Below are positions 60,900 to 64,000 of a stretch of 64,000 bases of DNA, one piece after another. This DNA is from Isoetes taiwanensis. Lineage: Eukaryota; Streptophyta; Lycopodiopsida; Isoetales; Isoetaceae. The stretch is taken from the NCBI GenBank assembly GCA_021234155.1, contig JAJEKV010000082.1, positions 1,671,377 to 1,735,376 on the forward strand, written 5' to 3'. Both the position numbers and the translations under genes were made by a program. Numbering within the stretch: the stretch's first letter is position 1; every line of letters starts with the position of its first letter. Below the pieces are notes generated by a model, which made no database searches, was not told where the DNA came from, and saw nothing but the letters and a program-made list of their open reading frames with translations.

Positions 60900-61680
60900 A
60901 TTTTTTGGCGCCTTGTGAACAGGCGCTACTCGAAGGCGCTAGAGAGAGAAACACAAAGGCGCTAGAGAGAGAAAGCTAAGGCGCTAGAGAGAGAAGAAGC
61001 ATACTGGTACCATGAGGAGAAGGCGCCTACGAAGAGAAGGCGGATGAAATGAAATGAGAGAAATGAAATGAAGAGAGAAAATAAACCCGTCGAAATTAAT
61101 GGCGCGAAAGGATTTGGCCCGCCAGCCCGTCCGCCTGCCACTTGAATTTCTTTGCATCCATCGCCATTCGTCCGGGGTAATCTACTTGAATTTTAAAATT
61201 TGAATTTGAACTTCCCGGCCCGCCACTTCAATTTTAAAATTAATTCCCGCCACTTTTCGCGATATATTGTGCGGGCCCCTCGCTCTCAAAGCCGCTTATA
61301 AAAATCAAGGTACAGATATGAAAAAAAGGCGCTGTCCTTCGTCCTCGATTCGCGGGGTTGCGATTTTACGCTCCCCGTCCTCGCTTCAACATTCGCAGGT
61401 ACTTGCGCCTGAGAGGACTTGGCCGCCAAGGCAGGGCGCTCGTCAGACGTCTATTGCGCTTTAGGCATTGGTTCCTCAGGAGAGTTATTTGAGCTGTGTT
61501 TCTTTGTCCAGCAGGCGCTTCTTTACGCTACCGATTCGCGCGCTTTAGTTGGTTCGCGGTAGCTTCACTTGGTTAGCAGGTGCTTCTTCATTTCATAGCA
61601 GGCGCTTCTTCATTTGATAGCAGGCGCTTCTTCATTTGATTGCAGGCGCTTCCTTTATTTTGAAGGCGCCTACTTGATTC
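60900..61680. repeat. AGGCGC-motif direct and inverted repeats, promoter side of the DUF8039 gene
   Basis: The core AGGCGC(T/C) occurs at least a dozen times. At 60930-60995 it is a short tandem array AAGGCGCTAGAGAGAGAAA (three copies); at about 61555-61670 it is a 22-bp array AGCAGGCGCTTCTTCATTTG (about four copies); GGCGCC palindromes occur near 60908, 61021 and 61665. Dense short motifs like these just inside a transposon end are the usual binding sites of CACTA accessory protein (TnpA type), so the gene may belong to such an element. Confidence 0.7.
61297..61303 (+). promoter_or_regulatory. Possible TATA box
   Basis: TATAAAA in the context CCGCTTATAAAAATC, about 400 bp before the start codon of the DUF8039 gene; transcription would start near 61330. 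Motif only; a short uORF-like frame (61319 onwards) would lie in the leader. Confidence 0.3.
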
Positions 61681-61700
61681 AAGGCTCTTCCCTTCTTTCA

Positions 61701-62956
61701 ATGGCAGATTCTCGATCTACAATGATCCCAAGGTTAGTGACTGTTCTGTTTTAGTTTATCTGTCAGCAATTTCTCCTATAAGTCCAGAATAATGTTTCTA
61801 CCCTGTAGTAATCTGTAGTAACAATCCAGGAAATAATCTGTAGTCTGTTGTAATCTGTAGTAATCTGTAACAATCTGTAATAATCTTGTAGTCTGTAGTA
61901 ATATCTACTAATGTGTAATCTGTAATCTTTAGTAATCTGTTGTATCCTGTAGTTATATGTAGTAATCTGTAGTAATCTTTAGTAATCTGTAGTAATCTGT
62001 ACTGTGTAATCTGCTTTCCTAAGTTTTCCTGTTTTGTTTCCTAAGGAAGCCAAATGGCGCTGGTGCGCCATTAGATCAAATAGCGCAGCCGCGCCATTTT
62101 CCTCCAAATACCGCAGCCGCGCCATTAAGGCAAATGGCGCGGCTGCGCTATTTTGTGGCAAATGGCGCGGCTGCGCTATTTGAACAAATGGCACACTCGC
62201 GCCATTTGCCTGTTTTGTGAATATTTTATGGTCATTTCCGCGGGGTTTCTAACAATGTGTGTGTCATTGGATGCTTGCAGGAAAAGGACCTTGCAGAACT
62301 TCCTCTGTGGTGACGTGGTTGTTGCTAGGGGGCATGAACTGCATAGAGGGCACCTACATGGAAAGAACATTGACTACTTTAGGAACGTCGTCGTGGAGGT
62401 TACTGAAGCCATAATTCCATCCCATGTGCTTCCCATTCCATGTGCAGGCGCGGATAATGTTGCTGAAGCCGTAGGCACATTTATCGAATGGCCTAGATAT
62501 GACGTGAGAATCTGTCCAGATGCTTCACCTGTATCATCATCTAACACGGAAACCCCCAACCTGCCTAGTAGTCCCTCTACATCGTCATCACCCAGTTCTC
62601 CTTCATCTCAGCCAATGAGCAACACGGAGAACTTGGTGAACTTATGCAGTGACAATGTTGTTGTTGGCAGAGGTCATTGGCTGAATAGAAATAGCATCCA
62701 TGGGAAGGATATGGATGCACAGAACGTGGTTGTGCAAGTTACCGAGGTTGTGGTGCCAACTCACGTGCTTCCGATTGCATGTGCGGGTGCAGATAATATT
62801 GCAGAGGCTGTGGGCACATTCATCAAATGGCCTCGAAGCGATATACGTTTTCATGGCATTGATGCAGCCCATGATGAGACACCAAGATCAGACATGGGGA
62901 CACCTATCTCACACAACTCATACATAGAATGTGGAGGTGATCGGATGATGAGATGA
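61701..62956 (+). CDS. Two-exon gene for a tandem DUF8039 protein
   Basis: Exon 1 is 61701-61732 (ATG in CAATGGCA context, MADSRSTMIP), exon 2 is 62281-62956. The donor AAG|GTTAGT and acceptor TTGCAG|G join in phase, giving about 235 residues. The protein contains the same module twice: residues about 19-90 (LCGDVVVARGHELHRG, LPIPCAGADNVAEAVGTFIE) and about 131-200 (LCSDNVVVGRGHWLNRN, LPIACAGADNIAEAVGTFIK, then WPR in both). This VA.G....HG....V.V.V....P.......AVG.F..WP pattern is that of DUF8039, a domain found mostly in plant proteins tied to CACTA transposons and Ulp1 proteases; its biochemical role is unknown to me. The linker (about 91-130) is Ser/Pro-rich. The open frame runs upstream into the intron to 62153, but that part is hairpin repeat and not protein-like. 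The stop at 62956 may be a frameshift, since a coding-like frame continues (next entry). Confidence 0.72.
61795..62018 (+). repeat. TAATCTGTAG minisatellite
   Basis: About 20 degenerate copies of a 10-bp unit TAATCTGTAG (variants TAATCTGTTG, TAATCTTTAG) in direct orientation inside the intron. Confidence 0.9.
62051..62208. repeat. Six tandem imperfect palindromes, AAATGGCGC...GCGCCATTT
   Basis: Units start at about 62051, 62077, 62105, 62131, 62158 and 62185, a period of 26-28 bp. The ideal unit is CAAATGGCGC, a few G/C bases, then GCGCCATTTG, so each can form a hairpin with about 9-bp arms. Single-base changes in one arm are sometimes, but not always, matched in the other. Confidence 0.9.
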
Positions 62957-64000
62957 AGAGATTGATCCATCGTGGATTTAGCTACTCGGTTTGCTTTCAT
63001 GAGAATACCATCGATGATGATGAGCCACCACCTAGTTACTCAAGAAGAACTCTTGGAAATGCGATTGCCACATTCTCCATTCTTGTACTAGAACTAAAAT
63101 ATGCGAAGCTATAATTCTATTGATTGATCCACGGGATCTTTGTTGATGATGAATTCTTAGGAGACACAAAGGTTGGCCTTTGTGTTGGAAAAGGTGCTTC
63201 CCTGAACTAATGAAAGAGGATCCGAGATGTCATGCTTGTGCGAGAAAAGGCCAAATGAGAATGCACTTGTTGATTGGGAAAATAGAGATGTGATTTCTTT
63301 GGATGGAAGGACCGGTCTCACAACATCGCAAGCTCGAGAAACTAAAGAAAATGAGGATATAGAGCTAGAATCATTTGAGGACAACATTCAGGCTCAATTC
63401 AAGCGAAAGAGGAAGTATACTTACACAAATAGGATTCCAAGAGAGCCCAAGGGAAAAGCAAAGAGGAGAGGCTATGCTCAACAAGTTCCATCAACAAGTT
63501 TATCAAGTCAAGCTTTTGCGCAAAAAATACTTGCAACAAGAAACTTACCAAGCATCAAGCACGTGAATTAAGAAAAGAATTTTTATCCCAACCATACAAT
63601 GCAAGGGTTACGTTTTTTTACGTCTTTGAGTGTGACTTACACGGGGAGAAGGAGAGGACGGGGATAGTGCTCAAGGGGATGGAATTCAATGCGGGTGGGT
63701 GGCTTATGGCTTTAGGTATCGGTCGTACCAACATTTTACAATTGGAGAAAAGAGATATGAAGCAGGTGGAAAGGTAGTTGAACATGGTAATCTTGGCTCT
63801 AAGAAGCCTAGATCCACTACAGCGGCGCCACCGAGTGTGTGCTAGACAGATTCATTCAGAGAATGTCGAAAGTATTCCCCATAGGGACAAAAAGAGGTAG
63901 AGATGATGTAAGAGAAAATGTACGCAAGCTTCCTTCCATTCTTAATAAGAAGCTTATACATAAAGAACTTGGTGCAGTCGTTGAGGAGCTTACAGGAACA
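62944..64000 (+). pseudogene. Coding-like continuation after the DUF8039 gene, broken, runs off the window
   Basis: After the stop at 62956 another frame reads DDEMKRLIHRGFSYSVCFHE and DDDEPPPSYSRRTLGNAI until about 63113. Then 63227-63571 is open (EKRPNENALVDWENRDVISL, a Lys/Arg-rich KRKRKYTYTNRIPREPKGKA stretch that could be a nuclear localisation signal). A last open frame from about 63845 runs to the window edge (QRMSKVFPIGTKRGRDD). They may be later exons or a decayed C-terminus of the DUF8039 gene, or a second transposon gene. No domain recognised. Confidence 0.4.

Larger units (their letters stand above)
61733..62280 (+). other. Intron of the DUF8039 gene, filled with repeats
   Basis: 548 bp between GT (61733) and AG (62280). 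It carries a TAATCTGTAG minisatellite and a six-unit palindrome array (separate entries) and ends in a T-rich tract before TGCTTGCAG. Predicted from splice motifs and frame only. Confidence 0.65.

Noticed and set aside
62153-62280. N-terminal extension of the DUF8039 protein as the open frame suggests
   Set aside because: It translates the palindrome array and lies 5' of a clear splice acceptor; exon 1 at 61701-61732 fits better.

Overview
The window is nuclear DNA of a land plant with a large, transposon-rich genome. The evidence is a plant-type TFIIH p62 (TFB1) sequence of about 589 residues, two copies of the plant transposon-associated DUF8039 module, Ty1/copia and Ty3/gypsy fragments, two LINEs, tRNA-derived SINEs and CACTA-superfamily transposase remains. 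A seed-free vascular plant (fern or lycophyte) would fit the density and age of the decayed elements, but that placement is only an inference. No bacterial, organellar, rRNA or CRISPR sequence was seen. Most recognisable coding sequence is broken, so this is a graveyard of mobile elements with one retrocopied housekeeping gene and one possibly intact two-exon gene.

Layout. 1-6.9 kb: no recognised gene; a GT/GC tract and a GGATCCC minisatellite. 6.9-10.1 kb: a GC-richer, badly decayed LINE-like element on the minus strand. 10.35-12.7 kb: a second, clearer LINE on the plus strand (endonuclease C-terminus, then reverse transcriptase). 12.7-18.8 kb: unassigned, with a 300-bp tandem duplication and unidentified decayed minus-strand ORFs. 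18.85-21.1 kb: a Ty3/gypsy pol remnant on the minus strand (RT, RNase H, integrase). 22.8-33.5 kb: a region full of CACCAC/GTGGTG repeat arrays, bracketed by a 23-bp imperfect inverted repeat and holding decayed ORFs of unknown family. 33.5-43.9 kb: repeats, a tRNA-derived SINE, GC-rich low-complexity DNA and arrays of AAACCC-GGGTTT hairpins. 44.2-46.0 kb: an intronless TFB1 copy broken by a 31-bp tandem duplication. 47.6-50.9 kb: a deleted Ty1/copia element that has itself received a MITE and a SINE, each with its target-site duplication still readable. 51-55.8 kb: unassigned, with one minus-strand decayed ORF. 55.8-60.9 kb: a CACTA-superfamily (Tnp2-like) transposase remnant, followed by an AAAACCAC-type repeat array that ends in a CACTA-like terminus. 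60.9-64.0 kb: a promoter region of AGGCGC repeats, then a two-exon gene for a tandem DUF8039 protein whose intron carries a six-unit palindrome array.

The genes do not form a pathway. Their relation is stratigraphic: the copia element is older than the MITE and SINE inside it. The DUF8039 gene and the Tnp2-like transposase lie next to each other and may be parts of one or two CACTA-type elements, because tandem subterminal repeats flank both. I found no new biological system that I can defend. The best candidates for follow-up are the DUF8039 gene with its hairpin-filled intron, the clean nested insertions in the copia element, and the 10.7-kb CACCAC-array unit.
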